From Neurospora tetraspora (Eukaryota > Ascomycota > Sordariomycetes > Sordariales > Sordariaceae), in contig NW_026944387.1 in the NCBI RefSeq assembly GCF_033439725.1, positions 3,038,001-3,102,000 of the forward strand: 64,000 nt of DNA, written 5' to 3'. The position numbers were made by a program, and so were the translations under genes. Each line of letters opens with the position of its first letter. The stretch's first letter is position 1. The notes below the pieces were generated by a model. That model worked only from the letters and a program-made list of their open reading frames with translations. It did no database searches and was not told the origin of the DNA. This document shows, in pieces, positions 1-13,000 of this stretch.

Positions 1-818
1 TACAGTCGTCTGGGGCTACATAGGGACTGTGTATTGACCCAGTTGGACAAGGAATGACGAACGAGGGCGACTACAGATCTTGCATTTGGAAATTGAGCTC
101 AAGATAAGCATCTGATCATGTTTGTATAATCACTTATTGACGGTTATTGTAGGGATCTCACCAAGGCATAGCAAAATCCGTGCGGAGTGTAGCAATACAG
201 AATTCAGTGTAGATTACAAATGCCCATATCATGCTAAGCTTCCAACCTCCAGTACATAACTGTTATAGCAACTTGGACTAAATCGACAACTGAGAAAGCA
301 GAATTGGAAACTCTTAGACATCTTAATTATCACCGTTGCGCTTATTCCTCCAGTAAGTCCAATCTCTCCTAATCCATACCGCGCAATCGTATTTCAAAGG
401 CGAAAGACGCCAGAATGACCTAGCTCAAACACTGTTGACAGGAATAAGTATTAAACATACGACTAGGTTTAGGTAGAGTAGGTAGGACGGTTTCATGGTA
501 TCATCATGTGCCGTCCATCGTACGGGTGCATTATGAGAGAGCATCAAAAGCAGAAGGGCAACGGATCAAAAGGACAAAACATTATGAGATGCGTAAGGCG
601 CCTATCCGGCCGCCCATGAGCGCACGACTAACTGCGTGTGCGCTTCTATCTTACAAAAAGTGCCCAATGCCACGAGAGAAATAACAAAACCAAAGACGCA
701 TTGCATCCTACCAATTCATCAACCTTCCAGCCCATGGGGAATATTTTAAACGAGACAATGACAGCAATAAGAGAAAAAGAAAAAAGAATCAACCACACTC
801 AATGCACTATCCTTGTTT
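1..818. other. Intergenic, downstream of CBM48 gene
   Basis: No supported gene. The last part must hold the 3' UTR of the minus-strand gene ending at 819. The short open frames here have no recognisable domain or intron structure. Confidence 0.6.
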
Positions 819-3800
819 CTAAGCGAACTTGTGCTTGAGCTTGCTGAAGAAACCACTGACTCGGTTCTTCTTCTTCCTCTCTGGGGTGGTAGAGGCAGAG
901 GCCGTGGTCGTGGTCGTAGTCTCAGGGCCAGTGGTGACAGTCGGCTGCTCAGTCGCCTTGCCATTGCCATTGGCAGCATGGAAACCCTCCGTAGCTGTCG
1001 GCGTTGTTGGAGTGACCGGTGTCTCAACGGGCTTGGAAGCAGCGGCTGTTGAACCATTGGCCGCTGCACCGTTCGCTGGCGAACCGTTGGCTGCCGAACC
1101 ATTGGTTGCCGTGCCGTTGGTGGTTGCCTTTGTGGATGATTCGCCAGTAGGCTCAGTGCGCTTGACCTCGTGTAGGAGTTCAGCCTCAACGGCCTTCTTG
1201 TCGGCTACTACCTCGACGGGCTTGACTTCCTGTAGAAGCTGGGCCTCGACGGCAGTCTTCTCCGCTACAACGTCGGCATTGGCGGCGGCTTCGGGAGCCT
1301 TACCGGCCTTTGTGATGGAATCCTTGACGGTTCCTGGAACTGCCGAGGCCAAGGCTAGCGGGACAGACTCCGTGGGCTTCACGGTCTTCAGCAGCTCATT
1401 CTCAACGGCCTTCTTGTCCTCAACAGCGGCAGGATAAGCAGCAGCCTCGGGAGACTCATCGGCTTGCTGGAGGGAATCCCTGACTTCTGATGGAACCGAC
1501 GCGGCTACGGCCGGGGGCTCGGCCTGTGTGGGCTTCACCTCTCTCAGCAGCTCGGCCTCAACGGCCTGCTTCTCCAAGACTGCCGCGGCATTGGTGGTAG
1601 CTTCGGGCGACTCGCCAGCCTTCTCAATGGAATCCTTGACCTCAATAGGAACGGCCGCAGAAATCCCCTCAACGCGTGATGCCTTTTCTGCCGCGAGGGA
1701 CCTCTCAACCTCGGCAGAAGTAGGAAGAGCCTGACCGTTTTGGAACGCCGGTTGAAACGACGTAGGGAGAATATTCTGGACCGCCTGTGGTAGGTGGCCA
1801 GTGACGTCTGGCACGCTCGGGAGGCTGCTTGCAACAGTCGATGTAGCGTCAGCGGTAGTCTGCTGGACTGTGCTAGCAGTGTTGGCGGCGGTTTCCTGCA
1901 CCTGGGTACCGGCACTAGCAGCAACATTGGCAGCGCTGCCAAGCACATCACTGGTGGTGTCTTTGGCGGCATACGCAGCGTTGGTGGCGGCATTGGCGGT
2001 AGTACCAAGAGCTTCGCTGGCGGTTTGTCCGATCTTGCTGCCAACATCGACAGCCGCATTGGCGGTCGCATTAACGGCACCAGGGATCTTGCTACCAACA
2101 TTTACCGCGGCGTTTGCGGTGCTCTCGAGCACACCGGGGAGCTTATCGGCGGCAACGGTGGCAGCGCCGACGACAGCAGCGGCAGCGGCATTACCGGCGA
2201 ATGCAACAGCATCGGCAAGGGACAAGTCAGTCTCAGCCTTTTCGGTGCCATATCCAGCAGTGCCTTCGGAGGTTGAGGGGACCTCAGAAACCTTGTGCAA
2301 CAGCTCATCCTCAACGGCGGCCTTGACCTTTACCTCCTCGGCCATACCACTTGCGCCGGGCTCCACGTGGGCCTTCTCCTGACTTTCCCTGACAGCCTCG
2401 GGAACCGCAGGCTCGTCAAAGGGAACCTGGGCAGCCAAGGCAGCAGTGGTTGAGATGGGGGTGACGGTGTTGATGAAGACATCGTTGTTGCTAGTGATGG
2501 GAAGGCTGGATTCGGGGATCATGTTCTTGGAAATCGGGGGCAATGCGGCGTCGAGGCCGGGAATCCGATCGGGGCTGTTCTCGTACGATTCCTTATCTAG
2601 TGTAACGTTGGTGTTGATGTCTGCAGCCCTGACGTCATCGGGAATTTTCTCGCCGGGTGCGAGCTTGAAGGGGTTGAGAGCACCCTCAGTTGCAGGAAGA
2701 GGGTTGACCTTGAATTCGGTCTCCGCATCAGTGGTCACGGTAGGAGCAGCAACAGGTGATGTGCTGAAATCGACGCCGGGAATGCGGTCGCTCTTTTCGT
2801 ACGACTCCTTATCCAGAGTAACGTGGGTGTTGACATTTTGGGCCGAGAAGCTATCAGGGATCTTTTCGCCGGGCTTGAGGTCGATGGGGTTGAGAGCGCC
2901 ATCTGTGGCAGGAAGGGGGCTAACGCTGAAGGTCTTGTCGCCGTCGGCCGCAGGGGTCTCAACCCAGCCACCTGGAGGGCCGTGGTTCTTCTTGTTCTCC
3001 AGAGGGTTGCTGACAGATTGCGCCGTCGAATCGGGCGTTACAGTGTTGAGTGCGCTCATGATGGTCTCTGCAAAGCTGGGCTCTCCTGTATTGCTGCTCC
3101 CTTCTACCTTGCGGTTCTCATTCGACATGGCTTGTTGCTCTGGTTCTTGTGTTGATGGGTCTGTGGTTCTGATGAGGTTCTCGGGTAGCAAAACGTTGTT
3201 TTCGTTTCCTTCGTGGTCTTTTTCTTGTGGTGCTGTGTGATCGGTGGTCCAACGTCCGTCGACAACAAACTGTGGAATATGATTGCGTCAGTGCTTGGTC
3301 AGAGAGTTGAATGGATTGTGTCTCGTTTATATGTGAAAAATTGGAAAGTGAAAGGTAAGCGGGAACAGGACGAGGCAAGGAGGGGTTGCGCTTGGATGAC
3401 GAAGCAGGAAGCGAGACTGCCCGTTCGCTGCCCTGGTCTGCCTGGCCTGCAGTGTCTGGCTGCCTGGCTGGAAGATCCCATCCCTCGTCTCTCTGGCAAC
3501 CTGGCAACACGACAGAGCGCATGCGATAATGCCACCCGAAGAGGCGCCAGAACGCTGCCAAACACCTCCCACGAGCAAGGCAATGTATGGCAGTGATGAA
3601 ATAAAGTAAGCTGCAGCTCCACACTAGTGCAGAGACCCTGCTTGTTCGTATGCGCAACACGCCGGCTTGAGAGCACCGATGAGTTTCTGGAGCGCAGTGC
3701 CCCATTATTTGGATGCCTTCCAGCCAGTCACGGCCTCGCTCGCGGCTCTGGCCTGGCTCGCTTATGGGGCCCCTGGTGGCTCTCTACCGTCACGCGATGT

Positions 3801-4809
3801 TGCGTTGCGTCATAGCCACCTAAAGAATGGGACCCAGCAGCCGCCCGAGGCCGCTGGAGCACGTCCGCGGATCGCACTGGAAATGGAGCATCAACATTCC
3901 ACACTTGCGACAGCGCAAGCAACCCAAGCAAGTTGAGCAACGTCGTTCTCCAACTCTTTTCGAATTGCTCATTTCCCAAAATCCGGCTCAACATCAACCT
4001 CGGGAAATGGGTTGAGAATGCGCTTGCATCCCTCCGACGCCCTCTTTTGACTCAGCTGCTGCCCTCCTTCTCTTTATTTTGTAAGCACGCAACTGCGATG
4101 CAAACAGGTGTGTCGATAGACTCGAACGGAACTGAAGGCATCAAAGCTGCAACATCATAGGCTGGCCTTACCAGCAATGGTGTAAGTCATTCCCCATCCA
4201 CCCCACATGAGGCCTGAAGGGCAGCGGGGCCAGCACTCAGCAGCGCAGCGAGCGCAGGTATTATGGGCATTGGGGGAGAAGACCAAACTGAATCATCACC
4301 AACCTTGTAGTAGACCTTCTCTGTGAAATCGGGAAGGGTGACTGTCTTTTCGAAATGGTCGCCAACCTTGTCGAGCTGTTCACTCTTGGACCAGCCGTCA
4401 AAGGTGCCGGTCACGTAGACCTCCTCAGCGGCGTGAGGCCTGTTCGTTTCAAAAGCAGACGAGTCAGCATACAATTCGCAGAAGGAGATGACACGGTGCT
4501 ACAGCAATCACCATCGTGACACCGCAACGGTAGGTGCTTCATGGTGCTTCACATCCGCCCGACACTTGCAGGCTGGTGCGCGAGTTGAGTTGGGATGGCA
4601 GCGGGGGTGCATTCAGATGAGATGCCATCTTCTGGCTCCTGTCTCGCGATCCAACGCCTCATTGCACAATGGGAGATCATCGCGCATTGGATGGTGGCCG
4701 TGGACGGGCGACCGCATGCTGACGCTTCTTGCAATGTGCCGGAATGAAACACTGCGGGAGGGATTGGATGGAACTGCGCAACTGACCATCTAAAGGTAAA
4801 AGTGCCCAT
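819..4809 (-). CDS. CBM48 (AMPK1_CBM) glycogen-binding protein with long repetitive tail
   Basis: Predicted exons on the minus strand are 4809-4787, 4439-4304 and 3269-819, giving 869 aa. The first coding exon is only 23 nt. Splicing MGTFTFRW to PHAAEEVYVTGTFDGWSKSE and on to YYK/FVVDGRWTTDHTAPQE restores an unbroken AMPK-type glycogen-binding fold in about the first 85 residues, and every junction keeps frame. The tail has two copies of a block of about 54 residues containing ALNP..L.PGEKIP and VTLDKESYE. An alanine-rich stretch follows with repeated TANAA..VGSKI units like LEA or perilipin amphipathic helices. Then come four or five repeats of the VP.EVKDSI.KA...PEA type ending AVEAELL.EVK. 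The protein ends in the basic amphipathic segment VSGFFSKLKHKFA. Fungal proteins with this CBM plus low-complexity layout are known but poorly characterised. Binding to glycogen is inferred from the family. The tail's role is unknown. Intron 2 (4303-3270) is unusually long at 1034 nt. Confidence 0.9.
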
Positions 4810-7800
4810 TGTCGGCTTGTTGATTCGTGCACTGGCACAGGGTTTCGGGACTGGAGGTTGCTTTTGGATTGGAGGGCTTCTCGAGATCGAATATGACTGA
4901 AGAGATCCTCGTGGGAGATATGTAATATTTGGAGATGCGTGGACAACAAAGAGGTCGGTGGTCGCGCGAAACTGAAGTTTGAAGGACCGGGTGGTGATTT
5001 GGAGATTATAGATGCGGAGGAGTGGCGCAACGCTGCTTGCTCTTCCTGGCTGTCGCTGACGTCAGGTTAGTCGGTAGTAGCGTATTTGGTGGTTGGAGAT
5101 CGGGGAGGAAGATGGTTGCAGTTTGGAGAAACAACAACGGATATAAAAAAAATAAAGAGGTCGAAAGTTGGACGCGAGGAGGGGAAGAGTCCAAAAGAAG
5201 TCACAGAGGAACGAATATTCCAAAAGATAAAAAAAAATTCCTAAGCCTTGCAGTGATCCTCTCGTACGACCTGGGCCAGTCAGCTCCTCAGCTTGGATCG
5301 ATCAGAAAGAAGGAGCAATTCAAATTGGACCTGCTGCAAAGAGGGACCAAAGAGGGGGTCAGAGAGCCCATCCACTGGGACCAGAGACCGCTTGCAGGGG
5401 GCCGCCAGGGCAGCAGGGATGCGAGGCTCCACATCCGGCGGGTCCTCCAGGCTGTTAGTGTCACTTCTTTTGTCTCTAAAGCGAGCACTCGCCATTTTGC
5501 TCCTCATCGACCGGCATTCATCTCGACACACACAGTCTGCACAGCAAAGGGGCGGCCGGTTGCTCACAACGAATAGCAAGCACAAGCGAACAACGGGCTT
5601 CCGATGCGCCCGGTTGGTCCAGCTTATCAAAGAAAGCCCGTCGCCAACAAACATTCGTCAATTCGGGTGGTGGGCGGGCGCTGCTGTGCAAGCTGTGTGC
5701 ACCACCTTCGACCACTTATCAACAAGTCGTGTCCGTCACCGCCATCTGCTCCGTTATCAATGGGAAAAAGGTTCGATTCCCGATTCCAGGCGTCAAGTCC
5801 GTGTCAGTGCCAAACGTGCCGCAACTCATTGGATGCAAGCAACAAAGACGAGACAATCAGATGGGAGGGTAAGAGGCCAAGAGGGGAAGGATGCTTGAAG
5901 TGCTTACCGTGACGAGGAGCTAACGTCCAGGGTACAAAATCCATTCTCAACTGTCCCATGTAACCTCAGCCCCTTGCCCAGCACACATTCATTCTTTGCA
6001 CCGATGTTGCCATTGTTCAGTTGTTGTTCAGCCTCTTCCTTTTTCCCAAGAGGCGTCAAGTCCGAATCCAAACCGCAGACATATCGACCATAACAGCATA
6101 CGGGCTCATCAGTTCGGTTGAACACGAGAGAGGAGCCCGATACTTTATATAACAACCGACAGACGTTCTTGAACCAGCTCCATCCACAGACTCCACTACA
6201 TACTCACTATCGACGAGTTGAGATCACGATCTTAGAGATTTGAAGCCGGTGGGGTGCACTGTAAACAATGTGCATGACCCCCAACAAAAAGGGATTGATA
6301 AGATCGGCGCTAAGTAGAGGTAACCATGCCGTTGATAACTACCTACAACTCCGGCTCTCGCCGTGGTCGTCCCAAGCCAACTTTCTTTCGGTGTCCCTTC
6401 TCCTTACCAGCCTCTTCTCGCCTCTTTTTCTTCCTCGTCAAGTTCTTCTTTTTCTTCGAAGCTCTTCCGCTGAAAATCATATGTTTTCTTTTCTTGAGGA
6501 AAACTTTTTCCCAGCATGCTTCGACTATTGGCTGACGCAATACCGCCAGGGGTATCTGTCTATTTTCAGTTAACTCCGTCCTTAGTGTAGAGTCAGAGAC
6601 CGGGCTTCTTTTTTAAGCGGGACTATGATGTGCAATAGCAAATAACGTGCATCATCTTCACGTCGCTATCTCGCATCCCTGGCTCGCCTGGCTGATCGCT
6701 GTCTCCAACACAAGTGAAAGAAAGGCTCCATCAAACACATGGGTTGATTGTTGGAAGATCCTTGGCAAAAATTCGTGCTAACAGACTTGGCCGTTGGAAA
6801 CCACCTGATTTAGATAGTCCCGCCAACTTTGTCGTTTTTCTTACCCTACCCGGTACTTACAAAAACGTGTTGGAGAGGTACATCGCTATTCGTGCACTCA
6901 CCAAGTTCATGACGGACATCTCAAGAAGTTATTCGGATTATCCACCATCCATCGAGAATCATCTACACCGACAGGAGTGCTTGAGACGTCTTTCAATATG
7001 CTTTCTTTTTTTTTTTTTTTCGTGCCAACATTTTTCTTTTCCCCTCCTCTCTTGGTGATGGCGCACCGATGTCGGCGATTGTCTCTTCAATTTTGTTGCC
7101 CAGTCACAGCTTCGGAACACTGTACCAGCTGCGCAGGAGCTGATGGCCAGCAAGGTACCCGATCCCGACTGCCCTATCACAACCAGCTTCATCATCATCG
7201 TCCAGTCGACGACCGCAACACGGAAGAATTTTCACTCGAGAGTTTGTTCTAGATTTCAGTTTTCAAATCCCGAAAGGAGCCAACACGTTGGCTTTAAAGC
7301 AGCAAGATGCGAAAATGGCCAGAATGGCACTTCATCGTGGCGGACGTCGACGCAATGGAAAGGGGCGTGCAGAAAAGCCCACATGTGAATGGACGACATC
7401 CAATGGGCTGGTTGGTTGGCTTCTTCTCGGTCAACGTTTTGTAACAACATCAGGAAAGATCGAGAGTCGTGGTCGTTCATGGGTGGTTGATAGGCTCCAT
7501 AAACCTTGACTCCCCCTAGCTCGAAATAAAGGCCCCGAGAATGAATGTTGGTAAACAAAAACTCCGAGCAGTACCTGCGTCCGGACCCTCCCAGATCCAT
7601 TTCGGGTTCATCCATCCAAAAACACAAACAAACTGGGACACAAGAGACAACAGCAACTATACCCCAAGTACCCCTGATTCACATTCACGATGGGTGCAAA
7701 AGAAGGGCTATACACGATGGGATTGCCAACTATCATTGATCATAAACCCATGAAAGTCCGAGAGAAAAAACGATTCGAATCCCCTTTTTTGTCAATCCTT

Positions 7801-7820
7801 TTCAACGGCTCGCAAAACAT
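4810..7820. other. Intergenic, 3.0 kb
   Basis: This is the upstream region of the CBM48 gene and the downstream region of the ferric reductase gene. It holds several open frames of 60 to 200 codons on both strands, but none has a recognisable motif or a plausible splice partner. Homopurine/homopyrimidine runs occur, including a T tract near 7005-7020. I see no supported gene. Confidence 0.5.
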
Positions 7821-10014
7821 TTACCATCCAAACTGCTCACAATGTAGCTCCACCCCCGGCCCGTCTCCCTGTATCAACCTCGCCGTCGTATCTCTCACGA
7901 CACGCATCAGCCCGTCCGGTCCGCACGCCGCCACGAGCACGCGCTGGTTTGAAGGGGTACCGACGACGGCCTGGCGGATCAGTGTGGCCATGTCCGGTCT
8001 GCCGGGCTTGATGGCGTGCTCGTAACCGTGCGCATGATGGGGATGAGGATGTGATTCGGTGCCAGTGCTGTTGTCCGCCGCCTTGCTGTGGTGAGAGACC
8101 ACGGCAAGGCCGCCGCCGTGTTCGAGATCCTTTTCTGACAGGGTCGATGATTGGTGGTTCTGGTGCTGATGGGTATGGATAGGTAATGGCAGTTGAGACA
8201 TCTTTTCGGTATCTGGGGAGCCGCTGCCGCCGCTATCGGGCGATAGAGGTGGTGAAGATCCTCCCGAAGACGATTCCGAAGTGCACGGTTGTGTGTGGTG
8301 CAGCAAGCTGTGACCGTGAATGTGCGGCAAGTGGTGGTGGTGCTGAGAAGCGACTGGTGATCGTGTCACGTAGATGGAGACGTCGACTTTGGGTGAGTGT
8401 GCATGGCTTTTCAATGCTTCCAGGTGTTCCTTGAACCATGCTAAGTTTTCTATATCACGGACCCAAAACAGTCAGTTACTCTCCCTTGACAAAAATCGTC
8501 ATAGTCATGGTTCATTTCGAAAACTGATTTCCATGCGAGCAACAATGAAACGGTCACATCGTGTATGGGGCAAGACTCACCGTGTTTCTTCACAGCCCAG
8601 ATGAATGTGATGGTCTTGTGAGGTTCATCGTGTAACCTCTCAAGAATGTTCGCCACAAGGCCAAACGTGAAAGTAGCACCTCCGCCGCCCGCGATGAGGA
8701 CAATCTTATCGTAATCCATAGGATCCGGAAATGTGCCGTAAGGTCCATCGAGAGACGCCCTCACACTGATACCTGGGTTGGCAACCGCGTGTTGGTGGAG
8801 ATCGCGAGTGAAGCCATTTTGTGCCTTGATGGTGAATTCCAAAGAGTTCGTCTTGTGGATCGTGAAAGGATGCATTTCGAACTTGCGTACTGCCGGTATC
8901 CAGATGAAGCAATGCTTTCCTGCTGCCGCCCTGGCGGGTGCTTTCTTGAATATGACTTTGGTGCCACCATCAGGGAGAGGATACAATGTCGCCTCGTTGT
9001 TCAAGCTGTAGTATAGAACTCTGGTGATCCTGATAAGGTGATCAAGAACCCACATGGACGCCACCAGAAGTATGACGATAATCCCCTTCTTTGCAACCAC
9101 CGGCTGATGAAATCCAAGAGCAACAATCCCCATGATCCAACTCGAAATGTGGACCACGTAAAAAAGCTCGTACCAGATTCGCCGGAGGATGGTGGCCGAG
9201 AGGACTACCGTCAAGAAGGAAAAGCCGGCCACGATGGCCGCGATTTCAGTCCGGTCTTTGAACTTGGTAACCATCATTCCTGACTCACTGAAGAATGTGG
9301 TGTACAGGGACGCGTGGAGTACCATCCAGATGAACATCGTGTATCCGGCAATTCGATGTAGACAGTTAAGCCTTTCATAGGAGTAGGCAGTGAGGAAAGC
9401 CAAAGGGGTGTTCTTGAGTGCCAGAAAGATGACGAGTCCAAGGTTTGATAGAGCCAGCCTTGACGCAGACTCTGATTAGTACCTTGAGGCAAAGTATTAG
9501 GAGATGCATGAATGACTTACCGGCCAAACCTGGAGGCAAAGTTGGCTTTAGAGCTGGCATCTACGTTCGTGAACCCAACGGCAACATTGGCCACAACATA
9601 TGTTGTAACGAGTAGCGCATGCCCAGCCGATTTGAAGCCAGGGACCTTGCGAACAAGAAGGCTCCTTACGAACCTAGTGTAGAACCCGTCAGTACAGGCC
9701 GTAATTCGAAAATTAGAGTATGGTACATACCTCTCAATCGCAACAAAGGGACGTCCCAGTGTAGCTAATGGCCTCCATGACCGTTCTGCTCTAACACAAA
9801 GCCATCTCGTCCAGTGGAAGACGACGAAGAGAGCAACTAGGCCACATAGTGCTGCTGCGTACATCTTCATCATGTGCTCGTTCTTCCGCTGCCTCATGGC
9901 AAAAAAGGCTTGCATGGCAGGACTCTCATGACCTCCGTCACTCGGAGCAGCTGCTCCTGCTCCTGTTCCGGTGTGCCCTCCGCCACTGGGAGTATGAGGT
10001 GATGGTTGGGACAT
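7821..10014 (-). CDS. Ferric reductase, FRE/NOX superfamily, with His-rich insert
   Basis: Predicted exons are 10014-9731, 9673-9521, 9458-8581 and 8449-7821 (minus strand), 647 aa. Family function: a plasma-membrane flavocytochrome that passes electrons from NADPH through FAD and two hemes to extracellular ferric or cupric ions. Several membrane helices precede the FAD domain. The bis-heme ligands are visible as H180/H194 and H249/H263, each pair 14 apart. The FAD motif HPFTI starts at about residue 342. The NADPH-binding GGGGA is near 403 and the C-terminal CGPDG starts at 614, ending in FGW. Unusually, residues about 475-583 between the two NADPH-domain motifs form a low-complexity insert with 22 histidines in 109 residues (for example HHHHLPHIHGH). 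Introns are 57, 62 and 131 nt. The 57-nt one is a multiple of three without stops. Which metal it reduces and its regulation are not evident. Confidence 0.93.
8088..8414 (-). other. Histidine-rich insert in ferric reductase
   Basis: This part of the last exon encodes three histidine clusters separated by Ser/Gly/Pro-rich linker. It lies between the conserved NADPH-domain segments ending VSIYVTR and starting at RPDMATLIRQAVVG. Metal or heme-iron binding on the cytosolic face is an inference from composition only. Confidence 0.7.
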
Positions 10015-13000
10015 TATGAATGCGTAAGATAGTCACGAAATGATGGTGAGGGGATGAGTGACGCTCTGTGAACGAAGAGACCGGAGTGTCCGTTAAGGAG
10101 AGGTGGGTGAAGCAACGAACGCTCCTTCCTCTCAAGCCAAGATTCTTGGTTGAACTAGAGGGCAGGTATGAGGGACAAGGTAGGAAGGCACGCTTTAAGG
10201 CTTGTACGATGAGGAAGGAACACATGAGGGAAGGAGCGAAGGTCTAGACCTTCTGAAGTCTGGCCAAGATATATCTCCATCTTGTGAACTATACCTCTAG
10301 CCCATGTTGCCTTCCCCCCATCCGCTCGGGGCATCTTTGCCGAGTGTTCTCGTACCTGATCAGGTACTTGTTTTTCCTCCCCAGGGGGTAGTACCAAATG
10401 GGAAGTGATTGGACGGGTGAGAGCAGGATAAGGTCGGTATAAAACCTATTTGAGATGACGAGTCTATCACATGAAAGAAAGCTGGATCCTGGCGGATACG
10501 GGCAGAACGGCAGTGGGAACCTGTTGAAAGGTTCATGTCCGATATGGTTGCCCAATACCAACGTGGGATTGAAGATACTGTCAGCCTGGCGGAATAACCA
10601 GCACTTGACTGAACAAGATAGTGTAAGGATGACTTGTGAGAGTGGTGACCATTGTGGAACTCTTGGATGGACAAGCAGGACGACCCACGTCTACGGATGC
10701 TGGAAGGGTAGCATTTGTAATCCGGATAAAGCGCGGGATATAATGAAAGGAGCTGGACAAGTACCGCCTAACCGTGAGAAATATGGAGAGGTGAGTAGAT
10801 ACACTTCTTCTCTACCCCAGGATTTGGTCTGCTTGGTATGGCATTTCAACCTTGTTTACCCCACAAACGCACGTAATCTAAGCACGACATGGCTTCTTCA
10901 AAGGCAACTGAACCTCTTGTGACGAGTTGAGATTTGCACCTTCTTGGTGTGACGTGCCAGCCAATATCCTGGATAGTCCATCCTCCTCGGCAGTGCGAGT
11001 TTGGAAGTGCACCTCTATGGTGCAAGATGGTCGGACTCCCAAGGGCAAGGGAGGCTCGACGTTGAGACGGAGCAGCGTGTGCCTTGATCAGGGGTAAAGA
11101 CGTTCAGATATCGTGAAGCAAGCCCTTTCATCAACGGCCTTATACGCGGTGCAACATGTCATCACCCTCCACAACAGCCACGACAGTCCTCGACCTGCAG
11201 CTTTAATTGGCATGGAGCTTGATAGCCCACGTGAAGGCACGGTACCTTGGGTGGTAGCGGAGATATGGCGAGTCCGTACCCGAGAAACCCACACTATTGT
11301 ATCAAGCCTTCAGAAAGGGAAGTCCCGTAAGCACGATGCATAAACGGGGGTAACTGTGAAGTCCGCTATTAGCGGTCAAGTCGAGGTGGGAGAAGAAAGA
11401 CGTACCCCAAAGAGTAGGTAGGCAGATAGGTGAGCCGGTCGGTAGGGTAGCCTGGTACTACTGGTTGACATCAACGGCCTATAACTGGATTTTCAGGTAT
11501 AACAAACAAGCCACTCGATATGTTGTAGCATGTAGGCTTGATACCCAATACGCAGGGGAAATAAGAGGTTGCCAATTCGAAACGGGGTGATTTGGGAGAT
11601 GCCAGGATGTGGCTCTGACAGTCGAGAATGAGATGAAGATCTCAACACGGCATATAATGCTTTGGTGCGGCAGTTTGACTTGGAGGTCGGGCCTTGTTGC
11701 TGTTTCTTAATGACTTTTGTTGGTGTGAAGGAAGACGTGTTTGGGTTGAAAGGTGGGAAACCGCAGTCTTGTTCGAAATGCATGGACGTTGACTTCTGTG
11801 GTACTCAATGCTTGGAAAGCTTGGCATTATGATTTCAGGCAAAGTACCTGCATGGTGCAGATTGCATCGCACTTCAGCTGATCTCATCACTGTCCCTGTG
11901 ATGGACCGTCAAGATACCTCGAACACTCCCTCACGCACGCCATAGCCATATTGAAGTCTGATCACTGCTGTTCCATCTCTCCCCTCACCCACGACTACGC
12001 CGAGGATCGATGTCATCGCAATAAGTACTCGATCCCATACCCCAAAGCGTGGGTTATGGAGGATCACTACTGCCTGCCTAGCTGAATACCACATATTGCA
12101 AGTTGCCAACGCGGTGAAATCAGTGCAGGTGTCCGGCAAAGGCCCGATGGTTTGCGGAGAGAAGTCCGACGGTGACGACTGCGTGGTTACATTGCCTCCT
12201 TGAATTTTTCTCAACGGGGTCCTTAAGCAGCGGGATATAAGCACCAAACCAGCAGCTCGATTCCTTGCAGACGGCGGTACGACGGTATAATCCCGGGCCG
12301 GCCTATCTCGCATAACCTTCGCCTGCAGTGAAGCACCCCCACGGTTTCAAATGGGTTCGGGTATACAGGATGAAGGTAATCGAAAATAAGACTGAGAGTG
12401 AGAAAGGAAGGTGTATATTATGTTATTATCCTAGACTTTGACAACGATAAAAGATCTGGAGCTCTGTGTTTTCTTCGTGGATTGCACTATCGGTGCAAGT
12501 GACGACGAAATCTAGGCACTGATTGGGACGGAGCGACCAGCATACAGTGTGTATCCAGCTAACTTGCGAACTGTGTACCTTTGGCCTCTTCAACGTTGAG
12601 GATTGTGGCTGCCGTCAACTTAAACTACTACCGCGTGGGGTCGAACGGTGCGTAGCGGCAGCCAGAAGCACTTGCTCCATTTGGAACCTCGCAAGCATCC
12701 TCGCCGAAGACGCAACCTCAATTGGGGTGGGGTGGGGGAAAACGGTAAGAGAGTGGGGATGGGTCAGAAAGCCACCCTATTTCCCTTCTGGCCTGTGCCA
12801 GGAGTGTCCAGATTAGGGTTTCGCATGACGACTTCGAGTTGGCAGTATCTCATCGAGTTGCGCCTTCCAGATTCAAGACCAAGTGCGGGATGACTTCTGC
12901 TTATCAGTCTGCAGTCCTACCATGGACCCCGTTCGATCCTAGAGGTCCTCATGCGACACTCTCTCGAGACGCTGCTCTCCCATTCCCTTCAGCTTTATAA

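Noticed and set aside
829-3240. Several long open frames on the plus strand opposite the CBM48 gene tail
   Set aside because: They mirror repetitive codons of the minus-strand gene, change frame repeatedly and have no domains. Antisense shadows.
5715-5795. tRNA B-box-like GGTTCGATTCC near 5769
   Set aside because: No matching A-box or cloverleaf stems upstream at tRNA distance.
5022-5898. Overlapping 184- and 201-codon plus-strand frames
   Set aside because: No domains, and composition is not protein-like. Treated as intergenic.
7700-7800. B-box-like GATTCGAATCCCC followed by a T tract near 7769-7789
   Set aside because: The upstream sequence cannot form acceptor and D stems. The T run alone is not evidence for a tRNA gene.
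10455-10922. 155-codon plus-strand frame upstream of ferric reductase
   Set aside because: It starts with ATG and has several Cys, but no signal peptide, domain or splice structure. It would need transcript support to call.
11909-12313. 134-codon minus-strand frame in a gene-poor region
   Set aside because: No recognisable motif and no start context or neighbouring exon.
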